From: Paucihalobacter ruber
Lineage (GTDB): Bacteria > Bacteroidota > Bacteroidia > Flavobacteriales > Flavobacteriaceae
NCBI RefSeq assembly: GCF_006494535.1
Contig: NZ_VHIQ01000001.1
Span: 1-64,000 of the forward strand
Direction: 5' to 3'
DNA: 64,000 bases
Shown: piece by piece, positions 26,659-35,147 of the stretch
Position numbering within the stretch: the first letter of the stretch is position 1
Layout of the letters: the number at the start of each line of letters is the position of its first letter
Notes under the pieces: generated by a model
The model's database searches: none
Told to the model about the DNA's origin: nothing
The model's input: the letters and a program-made list of their open reading frames with translations, nothing else
Translations under genes and position numbers: made by a program

Positions 26659-27969
26659 ATGAAAACATTGAAGTACATAACATTATCAATAGTTGTTCTT
26701 TTTTATGCCTGTGGAGACAAAGAAACTAGGCTTCCTGCTGACGCATTTTATATGCCCGCCCAATGGGAACCTCAAGAAGCCATTTGGTTTGGCTGGGTAA
26801 AATACAGACCGCAGTTCTACCCTGCTGTAGCAGAAATGATAAAAGGTCTGGAAGGCCATGTGAACATCAAACTGGCTGCCGACTCAGATAGCCTCGTGAA
26901 TGTTGCAAAACAAACGCTTATCGATTTAGGCGTAAACATCTCAACGATTGAGTTTCATGTTATCCCGGGAGAAGAGTACTGGATACGCGATCATGGCGCT
27001 ACTTTTCTTGTCAATAGACTAGGCGAACTGGCAGCTGTTGATTTTGATTGGAACGAGTATGGTTCATTGGACTGGTGGCAATTGCGCGAACCGCAAGACG
27101 CCGACAGCATTGTTGTTTGGAAACAGCAACTCATGAAAGGCAGGAGAAGCAAGGTGGACAGCCTGATGGGTGTTGCCACAAATGCCAAAATTATAAAATC
27201 AAATCTGGTAATTGAAGGTGGTTCTATTGAATCCAATGGCAAAGGGGTGCTAATTCAGAGTGAGGCTGTGACACTTCAGCGTAATCCTGAATGGTCCAGG
27301 GAAGAAATTGAAGCAGAATACAAACGGGTATTGAACGTTGACAAAGTCATCTGGTTGAAACAAGGATTGGCCGAAGATGAACACATGTGGCATCTCCATA
27401 ATCGCAAGTATGTAACCATAGGTACCGGTGGCCACACCGATGAGTTTGTGCGCTTTGCCGATGCCAACACTATTTTACTTGCCTGGGTTGATGAAGCCGA
27501 AAAAGACAAGCATCTCTTCAGCCGGCTCAACTATGAACGCATGTCTGAGAACCTAAAAATTCTGGAAGCCGCTACCGATCAGGATGGCAAGCCATTCCGA
27601 ATTATAAAGGTCCCACTACCCACTGTAACCGAACGACCAATTGTTGTTAGTGAAGAAGAATCTGATTCAATTGTTTTCAGAATTCCACCAACAAGTTTCC
27701 TGCCCGAAGAACGCCCTGCAATTGGCGATACATTAATCCAAGTATCTGCCTCAAGCTATCTAAACTTTTTGGTAAGCAATGGAGTACTACTAAGCGCAAC
27801 TTACACACAACAGGGAACACCGCCTGAAATAGAGGAAAAAGTAAGAGGTATTTTGGAAGAAGTTTTTCCAGATAGAAAAATTGTTTGGATAAATGCCATA
27901 GAGCAAAACTGGAACGGTGGTGGCATCCACTGCAGTACGCAACAACAACCAAGCGTACAAAATAACTAA
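26659..27969 (+). CDS. Agmatine deiminase-family (PPAD-type) lipoprotein
   Basis: 436 residues from ATG 26,659, lipobox-like LFYAC in the leader. It belongs to the peptidyl-arginine/agmatine deiminase family: PAQWEPQEAIWFGW at the N-terminus, EYWIRDHGATFLV, NLVIEGGSIESNG, HTDEFVRFAD and the catalytic Cys (about residue 425) in WNGGGIHCSTQQ. All guanidinium-modifying superfamily residues (Asp, Glu, His, Cys) are visible. Expected reaction: hydrolysis of a guanidino group to a ureido group and ammonia. An exported, lipid-anchored location is unusual for agmatine deiminases and suggests an extracytoplasmic guanidino substrate or peptidyl-arginine. Confidence 0.88.
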   Translation: MKTLKYITLSIVVLFYACGDKETRLPADAFYMPAQWEPQEAIWFGWVKYRPQFYPAVAEMIKGLEGHVNIKLAADSDSLVNVAKQTLIDLGVNISTIEFHVIPGEEYWIRDHGATFLVNRLGELAAVDFDWNEYGSLDWWQLREPQDADSIVVWKQQLMKGRRSKVDSLMGVATNAKIIKSNLVIEGGSIESNGKGVLIQSEAVTLQRNPEWSREEIEAEYKRVLNVDKVIWLKQGLAEDEHMWHLHNRKYVTIGTGGHTDEFVRFADANTILLAWVDEAEKDKHLFSRLNYERMSENLKILEAATDQDGKPFRIIKVPLPTVTERPIVVSEEESDSIVFRIPPTSFLPEERPAIGDTLIQVSASSYLNFLVSNGVLLSATYTQQGTPPEIEEKVRGILEEVFPDRKIVWINAIEQNWNGGGIHCSTQQQPSVQNN

Positions 27970-28144
27970 TAGCAACATTGGTAACCATGCTAACTAAGGC
28001 AGACCATACCAGAGGCAGACAGGCAGGCACAACAAAGCTCTGAGTTAACAAACAGCTACCCTACAACTATATTGCAGGCTAGGTTGGCTTACAAGCCCAG
28101 CCACGGCCACAATAACAACCCATACCACCCACACCCCACAAAAA
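27970..28144. repeat. Intergenic stretch with REP-like piece and shared 90 bp element
   Basis: It contains AGGCAGACAGGCAGGCACAAC, part of the GCCTGCC-type palindrome family. This is followed by a segment of about 90 bp (AAGCTCTGAGTTAACAAACA ... GGTTGGCTTACAAGCCCAGC) that recurs at about 31,505-31,585. The promoter repeat follows. No gene is seen here. Confidence 0.5.
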
Positions 28145-28363
28145 ACAAGCTTTTACAGAATCCCCTAAAATACCTCACACCACTGCCCTATTTTTGTAAT
28201 TACCACAAGCATAATAACGCATACTACTTTTTAAGCGGTTGACCGTTAGGTTTGTTGGTGGTTTTAGTTATATTTGAAAACAGTTAAAAAAACTAACTTG
28301 GGCATACCTTATAAGGTTGGCATAAAACGATGAAAAAAGTTCAGGATATAAACACCTTAGCGG
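28145..28363 (+). repeat. Promoter-carrying repeat, copy 8
   Basis: Closest to copy 7. It has a degenerate hairpin, TATTTTTG and TATATTTG (28,269-28,276) boxes, and a tail with ATGAAAAAAGTTCAGGATAT that ends CCTTAGCGG. The tail ATG is in frame with the GNAT gene downstream. Confidence 0.72.
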
Positions 28364-28413
28364 TCATTGTAAAAATCGATACAATAGAAACGAATGATAT
28401 AAAAAATCCAGAA

Positions 28414-28911
28414 ATGAAAATAAATTTTAGACCTATGACAGCAGACGACTGGACAAACGTTGCTGAAATTTATAGACAGGGTATTGAAACGGGAAACGCG
28501 ACTTTTCAACAAGAAATACCAACTTGGGACGATTGGAACAATGGACACATTAAATCTTGTAGAATTGTTGCAGTAATCGAAAATGAAATTGTTGGTTGGG
28601 CGGCTTTAACCGCAGTTTCTGCACGATGTGTTTATGCTGGTGTTGCGGAAGTTAGTGTTTACATATCTCACAAATATCGCGGAGAAAAAATAGGAACCAA
28701 ATTACTTGATAAATTAATTTCTGAAAGTGAAAACGAAAAGCTTTGGACATTACAGGCAGGAATATTTCCTGAAAACATTGCAAGTTTAAAAATTCATGAA
28801 GAACTCGGATTTAGGAAAATAGGACATAGAGAAAAAATAGGTAAAATGAATGGAAATTGGCGAGACACCGTATTATTAGAACGCAGAAGTAAAGTAATTG
28901 GTATTGATTAA
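28414..28911 (+). CDS. GNAT family N-acetyltransferase (phosphinothricin acetyltransferase-like)
   Basis: 165 residues from ATG 28,414 (MKINFRPMTADDW, a classic start of the bar/pat-like GNAT group). An in-frame ATG at 28,330 within the promoter repeat would add 28 residues. Motifs are IYRQGIETGNATFQQEIP, VGWAALTAVS, VYISHKYRGEKIGTKLL (acetyl-CoA binding) and SLKIHEELGFRKIGHREKIG. Relatives acetylate phosphinothricin, methionine sulfoximine or similar amino acid analogues. It is cytoplasmic and a single-gene unit. Confidence 0.85.
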   Translation: MKINFRPMTADDWTNVAEIYRQGIETGNATFQQEIPTWDDWNNGHIKSCRIVAVIENEIVGWAALTAVSARCVYAGVAEVSVYISHKYRGEKIGTKLLDKLISESENEKLWTLQAGIFPENIASLKIHEELGFRKIGHREKIGKMNGNWRDTVLLERRSKVIGID

Positions 28912-29000
28912 AAACAACAAACCGCTAATTATTGCCAAGCCGAAAACCGTTGGTGGCAAAATTGATTAACAAAAACACTTTAATTAAAAAATAAAAAAGA

Positions 29001-30386
29001 ATGAAACAGCTAATAATTTTTGGATTTGCATTGTTGCTCATCTGTTCATCCTGCCAAACAAAAGAAGTCGTTTCTAACGACGTATCTATCACAGGTCAAA
29101 TTGAAAACCACGACCAGTCTGTTTTAAAATTCCAAGATTTTATGGGTAAAGGAAAACGGTATACCGAAATAGTGGTTCAGGATGGAACGTTTGCAATCAA
29201 CCTACCAATTAACAAACCTGTTATTAAAATGTTGACCTTTGGGAGTACTTTCAAAAATATTTTTCTGCAACCGGGAGAAACCTTAGACATTTCATTTGAC
29301 GCATTAAAGATTGACAGTACATTTAAATTTGGAGGAAGTTTGGCTTCTGAGAATGTATTGTTAGACTCAATAAGCGGAAAACTTAAAAAGGTAGATTATA
29401 ATTATATTTACAATGAGTCTTTAGAGAATGCCGGTAAATACCTGGATTCTATGTCGGCTGCCAACAAACAATATATTGAAGCATTGATTGTAGATCAACC
29501 ACTGTCAACACATTTTGAGGAATATGCAAAAGCGATGGCTGAATATAATAATTCAGCTCTTAAGATTATGTTAGGCGAACGACAAGACGAGCAGCCCAAC
29601 AACTATTATGATTTCATCAATCAATTGTCATTAGAGAATGATGATTATCTTGATATTTGGGAATATCGATTTTTCTTAAGTTATTATGTTGAGATGAAAG
29701 CCAATAAACGGATACAACCGGATTCGGTTAAAATAGCTGAGCCCGATGCGCTTTTTGATGAAAGTTTAAGTGTGATTAAAGAACTTAAAAATGAAAACAT
29801 AAGAGACTACGCACTATTTAATGCGTTGAATATGAGACTTAGTGAGAAAGGTCTGGTGGGTTTTGAAAACTACTACACTTATTTTAAAGAGCATAACAAA
29901 GATCCTCATTATGCAGAGCAATTAAAACTACTGTATGAGGAAAAACAATTGTTAGCACCCGGACAACCGGCACCAGCATTTACACTTGAAGATGTTGACG
30001 GTAATCTGGTTTCATTAAATGACTTTAAAGGCAAGTATGTATATATCGATTTTTGGCAAACACTATGTCCGCGTTCAGCAAGAGAATTACCCTATTTATT
30101 AAACCTACATTCAGATTACCAAGATGACAATATTGAATTCGTGAGTATCTCAGTAAATGAAGACGAGAATGTATGGCGTGACTATGTCAAGGAACATAAA
30201 AATATGGGAACCAGTCTTAGAGTCACCCAATCCTGGGATTCAAAAACCTACACAGACTATCAGGCTAATGGATTACCTGCATTTATATTAATTGACACAG
30301 AAGGTAACATTATAGATCCAAAAGCAGCAAAACCTTCATCGAAAGAAATAAGGGAAATATTTGATGAGCTTTTAAAGAGTAAATAA
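29001..30386 (+). CDS. TlpA/AhpC-like thioredoxin-fold lipoprotein with CPRS active site
   Basis: 461 residues, lipobox LICSSC. The N-terminal part (about 25-110) is a small beta domain (ITGQIENHDQSVLKF, FLQPGETLDISFD) like those preceding Bacteroidota TlpA proteins. A helical middle follows, then a C-terminal thioredoxin-fold domain (about 318-461): PAPAFTLEDVDGNLVSLNDF, YVYIDFWQTLCPRSARELPYL, GLPAFILIDTEGNII. The active site reads Cys356-Pro-Arg-Ser359 instead of CxxC, so the resolving Cys is lost. It may act as a monothiol thiol-binding or isomerase-like protein. It has a cis-Pro loop (NGLPAF). Confidence 0.82.
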   Translation: MKQLIIFGFALLLICSSCQTKEVVSNDVSITGQIENHDQSVLKFQDFMGKGKRYTEIVVQDGTFAINLPINKPVIKMLTFGSTFKNIFLQPGETLDISFDALKIDSTFKFGGSLASENVLLDSISGKLKKVDYNYIYNESLENAGKYLDSMSAANKQYIEALIVDQPLSTHFEEYAKAMAEYNNSALKIMLGERQDEQPNNYYDFINQLSLENDDYLDIWEYRFFLSYYVEMKANKRIQPDSVKIAEPDALFDESLSVIKELKNENIRDYALFNALNMRLSEKGLVGFENYYTYFKEHNKDPHYAEQLKLLYEEKQLLAPGQPAPAFTLEDVDGNLVSLNDFKGKYVYIDFWQTLCPRSARELPYLLNLHSDYQDDNIEFVSISVNEDENVWRDYVKEHKNMGTSLRVTQSWDSKTYTDYQANGLPAFILIDTEGNIIDPKAAKPSSKEIREIFDELLKSK

Positions 30387-30390
30387 AATC

Positions 30391-30524
30391 AGGCAACCAA
30401 GCTTTTATAAGCGCAATGCGGGCTAACGGGCTACAATTAAAAAATTGAATATGAACAAGCATAAAGTTAAAATAAAAGTGAAGTGTTTCTAATCTCGCAC
30501 AACGCTTCTACTTTACCGTTGTGA
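30391..30524. repeat. attC-like imperfect palindrome, type 2
   Basis: GGCAACCAAGCTTTTATAAGC and GCAATGCGGGCTAA on the left match the site at 12,252. The right end CGCACAACGCTTCTACTTTACC and GTTGTGAC also match. It lies before a DUF6090 leader and stub. Confidence 0.68.
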
Positions 30525-30587
30525 CTAACCAATAAGATTCCCGCCTTCGCGGGCAGTAAAAGTTACCCGTTTACACGGGCAATACAT

Positions 30588-30680
30588 ATGATAAAATTCT
30601 TTAGAGGGCCGAACGGGAATCAAAGTTCTTGTAGATCTTTGTTAGTGAGGAGCCGGGTGGTGCGCAGGCTAATAAATTAA
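30588..30680 (+). pseudogene. DUF6090 5-prime stub
   Basis: The leader with hairpins CCCGCCTTCGCGGG and CCCGTTTACACGGG is followed by ATGATAAAATTCTTTAGA, the standard DUF6090 start. After six codons (MIKFFR) the sequence diverges into unrelated, more GC-rich DNA and ends after 30 codons. A complete DUF6090 gene begins 6 bp downstream. Confidence 0.6.
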
Positions 30681-30685
30681 AATAT

Positions 30686-31474
30686 ATGATCAAGTTTTTC
30701 AGACATATCAGACAAAAATTACTCTCTGAAAACCTGCATGACCGGCAGGCAGGTAAGTTCAGCAGATATTTACTATACGCTATTGGCGAAATTGTACTAG
30801 TGGTTATTGGAATTTTAATAGCTCTTGGCATCAACAATTGGAATGAGAATCGAAAAAATAAACAAGCAGAAAAAATTGTATTGAATAATATTCTTGAAAA
30901 TTTAGTTACTGATTCGATACAATTTAATTATTATGAAAAACAATACGAACAGATTGACAACTTACATGTAGAATTATACAAATTCGGAATAAAAAATGAA
31001 AATATTGATTCCATTCCAGAGCCTGCACTTATCAGAAGAACTTTATACTTCAAACAATTGATAGGTTCTGATTTTAAAGAAAACATTTACACTATAAAGA
31101 ATACAAAAATCAAAGACGCATTAACCTCCTACACAAGTAGCATTAATGATTTGGAAAACGTCTATTGGATTGAACTTGCGCCTTTAATCAACGAAAAGCT
31201 AAAACCTTATCTTGCCCAGGAAGAACTTTACAATACAAAGAATTGGTTTGAATTGAAGAAGCGAACCTTTGAAGACTATACATTTGAGGAAATTAAAGGC
31301 AAAAATATTATCGATAGGGAAAAGTTTCTTGCGTTGTCAAAAACCAAGAAGTTCCACCAAATTTTGTTTGAGGTCAATGTGAAATGGAGTGATTTCAACA
31401 CCAGGCTTAAAACAGCAATACAGGAAAATGAAAACTTGAGAAAGCTCATTAAATCAGAATTAAAAAATTATTAA
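30686..31474 (+). CDS. DUF6090 family membrane protein with in-frame palindromic insert
   Basis: 262 residues. MIKFFRHIRQKLLSEN is followed by the extra residues LHDRQAG and then KFSRYLLYAIGEIVLVVIGI. Compared with the copy at 40,240 (SENKFSKYILYAIGEI), exactly 21 bp (30,734-30,754) are inserted, made of a GCCTGCC-type palindromic element. One membrane helix (about 32-52) and a helical C-terminal domain follow. Function is unknown. It follows a DUF6090 stub by 6 bp. Confidence 0.82.
   Translation: MIKFFRHIRQKLLSENLHDRQAGKFSRYLLYAIGEIVLVVIGILIALGINNWNENRKNKQAEKIVLNNILENLVTDSIQFNYYEKQYEQIDNLHVELYKFGIKNENIDSIPEPALIRRTLYFKQLIGSDFKENIYTIKNTKIKDALTSYTSSINDLENVYWIELAPLINEKLKPYLAQEELYNTKNWFELKKRTFEDYTFEEIKGKNIIDREKFLALSKTKKFHQILFEVNVKWSDFNTRLKTAIQENENLRKLIKSELKNY
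30734..30754. repeat. 21-bp palindromic element inside a DUF6090 gene
   Basis: An insert of 21 bp (CTGCATGACCGGCAGG plus CAGGT) relative to the paralogue at 40,240. It encodes seven extra residues between the amphipathic helix and the membrane helix without breaking the frame. Confidence 0.65.
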
Positions 31475-31654
31475 ATAACGAAAGCCTACCTACCGCAGGC
31501 AGACACAACAAAGCTCTGAGTTAACAAACAACTACCCTACACCCATATGGCCCGCTAGGTTGGCTTATAAGCCCAACCACCACAACCCTATATTTGTAAA
31601 TCACAAATCTGCTTGCAAAGCAGGCAGGCTTGTCTAACCGGTAGGTAGGCAACA
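31475..31654. repeat. REP-like palindromes and shared 90 bp element
   Basis: GCCTACCTACCGCAGGCAG at 31,484 is a REP-like palindrome. The following roughly 80 bp repeats the element at about 28,040-28,105 (AAGCTCTGAGTTAACAAACA, GGTTGGCTTATAAGCCCAAC). A second REP-like palindrome (GCAAAGCAGGCAGGCTTGTC ... GGTAGGTAGGC) lies at about 31,615-31,650. A TATATTTG-containing CCCTATATTTGTAA is at about 31,590. Confidence 0.5.
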
Positions 31655-31765
31655 AACAATTGATTGTTAAGTTTATTGAAGGGATTTGTTATATTTGAAA
31701 CAATTAACCAATCACATCACAAAATGCGGGGTAACGTTTTTACAGGCACTATTGTAAGGAGTTGT
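31655..31765 (+). repeat. Promoter-carrying repeat, copy 9 (partial)
   Basis: The right half only: AACAATTGATTGTTAAGTTT, TATATTTG at 31,690-31,697, and a CGGGGTAACGTTTTTACAGG tail. It lies upstream of the second DmpA gene. Confidence 0.65.
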
Positions 31766-31787
31766 ACCACATTAAAAACCAACCTAT

Positions 31788-32963
31788 ATGAATAGAATAT
31801 TAGCAATTTTTATAACACTGCTCCTTTGTTCGCAAGCCTACGGACAAAAACCGAGAGCACGAGATTTGGGAGTTCCATTTGTTGGAACAACAGGAAAATT
31901 CAATGCCATTACCGATGTTGAAGGTGTTGAAATTGGGTACAGTACCATCATTTCAGGAAATGGTAAAAATATAGTTGGAAAAGGACCTGTTAGAACAGGA
32001 GTCACAGCAATTTTCCCAAGAGGAAAAGCTTCGAAATTCAGTCCTGTTTTTGCAAATTGGTATAGTCTCAACGGTAATGGAGAGATGACCGGAACGACAT
32101 GGGTAACTGAATCCGGATTTTTGGAAACGCCTATCATGATAACCAATACCAATAGCGTTGGCGAAGTCAGGCAAGCTGTTTTAAAATGGTTTGTAGATAC
32201 CAACTGGTATCAGGGTGAAGAAATGTGGTATACTTATCCTGTTGTTGCTGAAACATATGATGGCTTTTTAAATGATATATATGGCTTTCATGTTAAAGAA
32301 AAGCATGTTCTGGAGGCTTTTGATAACGCCAAAGGTGGGCAAATTGCAGAAGGCAACGTTGGTGGAGGCACCGGCATGATGTGTTTGGGTTTCAAAGGCG
32401 GAACTGGCACTTCATCAAGAATAGTGCAAATCAAAGATTCTACATACACCATCGGAGCCTTAGTTCAAGCTAATTTTGGAAGGCGCAATTCACTTACAAT
32501 AGCCGGTGTGCCTGTTGGTTTAGAACTAAAAGATACATTAAACAATCAACTAGTGCTTCCACCTCAATCTTATCGACAAGAAGGTGATGGGTCAATTATA
32601 GTGGTTATAGCCACAGATGCGCCATTACTTCCATTTCAATTAAAACGGATAGCCCATAGAATACCCTTGGGTATAGGTAAAACAGGAGGTTACGGAACCA
32701 ATGGCTCAGGAGATATTTTTATTGCATTCTCAACTGCCAACTCAGATTCATTTCAGAGGTATGAATTTTCCGGCGCAGATATTTTGCCCAACGACCTTAT
32801 ATCTCCTTTATTCGAAGCAACAGTTCAAGCAGTGGAAGAAGCAATTATCAATGCGATGGTTGCTGCTGAAACAATGGAAGGAATTAATGGAAATAAATCG
32901 TATGCCTTACCTCACGATTTACTAATTGAAACGATGAAGAAATATAACCGAATACAAAAATAA
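31788..32963 (+). CDS. DmpA/BapA-type aminopeptidase (P1 family, S58), second copy
   Basis: 391 residues, signal MNRILAIFITLLLCSQAYG. It has all the landmarks of the family, including KPRARDLGVPFVG, GPVRTGVTAIFPRG, GGGTGM (193-198), GGTGTSSR (204-211) and DGSIIVVIATDAPLLPFQ. The Gly268-Ser269 pair is the expected self-cleavage point, with 123 residues following. NGSGDIFIAFS comes near the end. It is about half identical by eye to the copy at 1,377, too diverged for a recent duplication. Like that copy it is followed at once by a class C beta-lactamase-like gene. Confidence 0.88.
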   Translation: MNRILAIFITLLLCSQAYGQKPRARDLGVPFVGTTGKFNAITDVEGVEIGYSTIISGNGKNIVGKGPVRTGVTAIFPRGKASKFSPVFANWYSLNGNGEMTGTTWVTESGFLETPIMITNTNSVGEVRQAVLKWFVDTNWYQGEEMWYTYPVVAETYDGFLNDIYGFHVKEKHVLEAFDNAKGGQIAEGNVGGGTGMMCLGFKGGTGTSSRIVQIKDSTYTIGALVQANFGRRNSLTIAGVPVGLELKDTLNNQLVLPPQSYRQEGDGSIIVVIATDAPLLPFQLKRIAHRIPLGIGKTGGYGTNGSGDIFIAFSTANSDSFQRYEFSGADILPNDLISPLFEATVQAVEEAIINAMVAAETMEGINGNKSYALPHDLLIETMKKYNRIQK

Positions 32964-33010
32964 CGTTGTACAACACATTACAACCGTTGGCATCCATTAT
33001 AAAGAAAAAA

Positions 33011-34120
33011 ATGAAAAAATATGTAACTGCATTTTTTGCACTTGTAATTTCGAGTTGTTCTAATGGCCAAACCACCATTGCTGAAAATGGCATTGAAACC
33101 TCAAATAATACAATTAACAAAGAACAGTCTGAGCTGCTTTTTGATAACACCAAATCATTCCCAAACAACACGCAATTATCGATTGCTTTAATTAAAAATG
33201 GGGAAATTGACTTTATTGGAATTGAAAGAACCAACGACACCATTAAGTTAATTGAAAATTATAAGCATACGTTTGAAATAGGTTCTATCACTAAAGTATT
33301 TACAGCAACCTTATTGTCCAATTTTGTAAACAACCAAGAACTAAAATTAGACGACCCTATTCAAGATTACCTTGATTTTAAAATTAATACCGAAAATGTC
33401 ATCACTTTCAAGGAACTTGCCAATCATACATCCGGACTTCCAAGATTACCTTCAAATCTCAACCTTTTGTTGGTTGACCAAGACAATCCCTACAAAGATT
33501 ACGACAAAGAAAAGCTCATAAACTATTTAACAACTGAAGTGACACTAAATCAAGAACCCGGAATAGCCTATGAATACTCTAATCTTGGTGCCGGAATTTT
33601 AGGCTTTGAATTGGCAACTATTTCAAAATCATCATTTGAATCACTACTACAAGAGAACATATTTACTAAATATCAAATGGTAAACTCTACCAGTACCAAA
33701 GCACATATAAAAACTACACTTGTAAAAGGATTAAAACCAAATGGAATAACAACTTCCAATTGGGATTTTGATGTGTTAGCCGGTGGTGGTGCCATTTTTT
33801 CTACTGTAGAAGATTTATCCAAATTTGCTTTAGCGCAATTTGATGATACAAATAACGAATTAGCACTCACCCAAAAACCTACATTTAAAATAAACGACCA
33901 AATGAGTATAGGACTTGGATGGCATATTTTAAAAAGAAAAAATGGCGGCGAAGTGATTTGGCATAATGGTGGCACCGGAGGTTACACCTCGTCAATGGCT
34001 TTAGATTTAGAAAATAAAAATGGAATAATCATACTATCCAATGTTTCGGCATTTAATGAAAAAATGGGGAATATAGACCAATTATGTTTCGGACTAATAA
34101 AAACATTGGATAAAAAATAA
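33011..34120 (+). CDS. Class C beta-lactamase-like serine hydrolase
   Basis: 369 residues from ATG 33,011, whose leader has a lipobox-like FALVISSC. All three catalytic motifs are present: SITK (Ser92, Lys95) in EIGSITKVFTA, YSN in YEYSNLGAGIL and HNGG in WHNGGTGGYTS. Additional landmarks are LANHTSGLPRLP and LAGGGAIFSTVEDLSKFA. Probably a DD-peptidase, esterase or peptide hydrolase rather than an antibiotic-resistance enzyme. It starts 47 bp after the DmpA gene and is likely cotranscribed with it. Confidence 0.88.
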   Translation: MKKYVTAFFALVISSCSNGQTTIAENGIETSNNTINKEQSELLFDNTKSFPNNTQLSIALIKNGEIDFIGIERTNDTIKLIENYKHTFEIGSITKVFTATLLSNFVNNQELKLDDPIQDYLDFKINTENVITFKELANHTSGLPRLPSNLNLLLVDQDNPYKDYDKEKLINYLTTEVTLNQEPGIAYEYSNLGAGILGFELATISKSSFESLLQENIFTKYQMVNSTSTKAHIKTTLVKGLKPNGITTSNWDFDVLAGGGAIFSTVEDLSKFALAQFDDTNNELALTQKPTFKINDQMSIGLGWHILKRKNGGEVIWHNGGTGGYTSSMALDLENKNGIIILSNVSAFNEKMGNIDQLCFGLIKTLDKK

Positions 34121-34145
34121 CGAAAGCCTGCCTATCGCAGACAGG

Positions 34146-34300
34146 AACAACAACCTATAAAATTAATTATTGCCTTGCCGACAGGCTGGCGGCCGGCATG
34201 GCAGACAGGTATCAAAGTTTGTGCTTGGTTGATCCGCCTGAGGCGGAATTTGAAATCGCCACCATCAGGTAGCTGCAAAACTTTGCAAGTAATTATAACC
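34146..34300. repeat. attC-like site containing a REP-like palindrome
   Basis: Left AACAACCTATAAAATTAATTATTGCC and right TTTGCAAGTAATTATAACC are ends of an attC-like site. The middle is filled by a GC-rich palindrome (GACAGGCTGGCGGCCGGCAT and following) and CCGCCTGAGGCGG. GCCTGCCTATCGCAGACAGG sits just outside at 34,128. Confidence 0.5.
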
Positions 34301-34360
34301 ACAATTAAAAAATTAGCGCTATATTTAATGTTCAACTTAAGTTCTTAAAAAACCAACACA

Positions 34361-34840
34361 ATGAAAACCGCTAAACTAAATCACTGCAAAAAAAACATTG
34401 TTACGCTTGCCTTTATTCTTCTAACAATAGGCTTGAATGCTCAAAACAATGACCACTCGGATGCGGAAACATCTATTGCTACAACCATTCATAACAAAGA
34501 TTTAAAATGGTTGCCTGCACCAGATTTCTTTCCTGGTTGCTCCTTTACAATACTTCACGGCGATCTATCTAAACCAAATTTGGATTTTTTCTTTAAGATA
34601 GAAGCGAATACTGAAGTTGTGAATCATACACATAATTCACCCGAACGTATGATTTTAATTTCAGGAGATTTAGAGGTTGAATACGAAGATGAAAACCCTG
34701 TGGTATTAAGAGCTGGCTCTTACGCTTATGGACCTGCAGGAAAGCCACACAAAGCAAAATGTCTGGATAATGGACCTTGTGTTTTATTTGTGGCTATGGT
34801 AGACCCTTTTGATGCTGTACCAATTGTAAAAAAAGATTAA
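34361..34840 (+). CDS. Exported cupin-domain protein
   Basis: 159 residues with a leader (IVTLAFILLTIGLNAQ). A single cupin barrel has HTHNSPERMILISGDLEV (the conserved HxHxxxE-type metal motif: His and Glu) and GSYAYGPAGKPHKAKC (second motif with His). Likely binds a metal; the function may be a small-molecule oxygenase or isomerase or a binding protein. It is a single-gene unit between two attC-like sites. Confidence 0.76.
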   Translation: MKTAKLNHCKKNIVTLAFILLTIGLNAQNNDHSDAETSIATTIHNKDLKWLPAPDFFPGCSFTILHGDLSKPNLDFFFKIEANTEVVNHTHNSPERMILISGDLEVEYEDENPVVLRAGSYAYGPAGKPHKAKCLDNGPCVLFVAMVDPFDAVPIVKKD

Positions 34841-34869
34841 CGCAGTTTGTAAAATTCGTAAATAAAAAA

Positions 34870-35018
34870 GCAACTACTTGTAAAACCGTATAAAATTAAT
34901 TGCTAGTACAAGCCTACTTACGAAAATTACCTACGGCCACCTCGCTGCGGTCATGTCTATTCGGTTTTTTCCGCCAAGGCGGATAGGTGCTTAAACACGC
35001 CTCACACGAGCGCACCGA
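34870..35018. repeat. attC-like imperfect palindrome, type 3, altered tip
   Basis: CCGTATAAAATTAATTGCTAG and GCCTACTTACGAAAAT match the site at 122. The hairpin tip is replaced by CCTACGGCCACCTCGCTGC and following bases, and CCGCCAAGGCGG interrupts the right arm. The right end is cut off after CACACGAGCG. Bases 35,019-35,147 hold no gene that I can support. Confidence 0.55.
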
Positions 35019-35147
35019 ACTGGCGAAGACAATTATTAAAACGACCTGATTTTTGTTCAACATTTTGGAACAAAATGATGCTAAACAAAAACGAGGTTGA
35101 GAAAATAATCAGCGAAGCTAAATCATACACAAAACCGTCGTGCTTCA

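Noticed and set aside
27677..28051. 124-codon minus-strand ORF
   Set aside because: Mostly antisense to the deiminase gene, which has all catalytic motifs. The remainder is intergenic repeat.
32884..33243. 119-codon minus-strand ORF
   Set aside because: Antisense across the DmpA/serine hydrolase junction, with no recognisable domain.
33011..34120. Antibiotic-resistance beta-lactamase
   Set aside because: The motifs are shared by DD-peptidases and esterases of the same superfamily, and the context gives no link to resistance.
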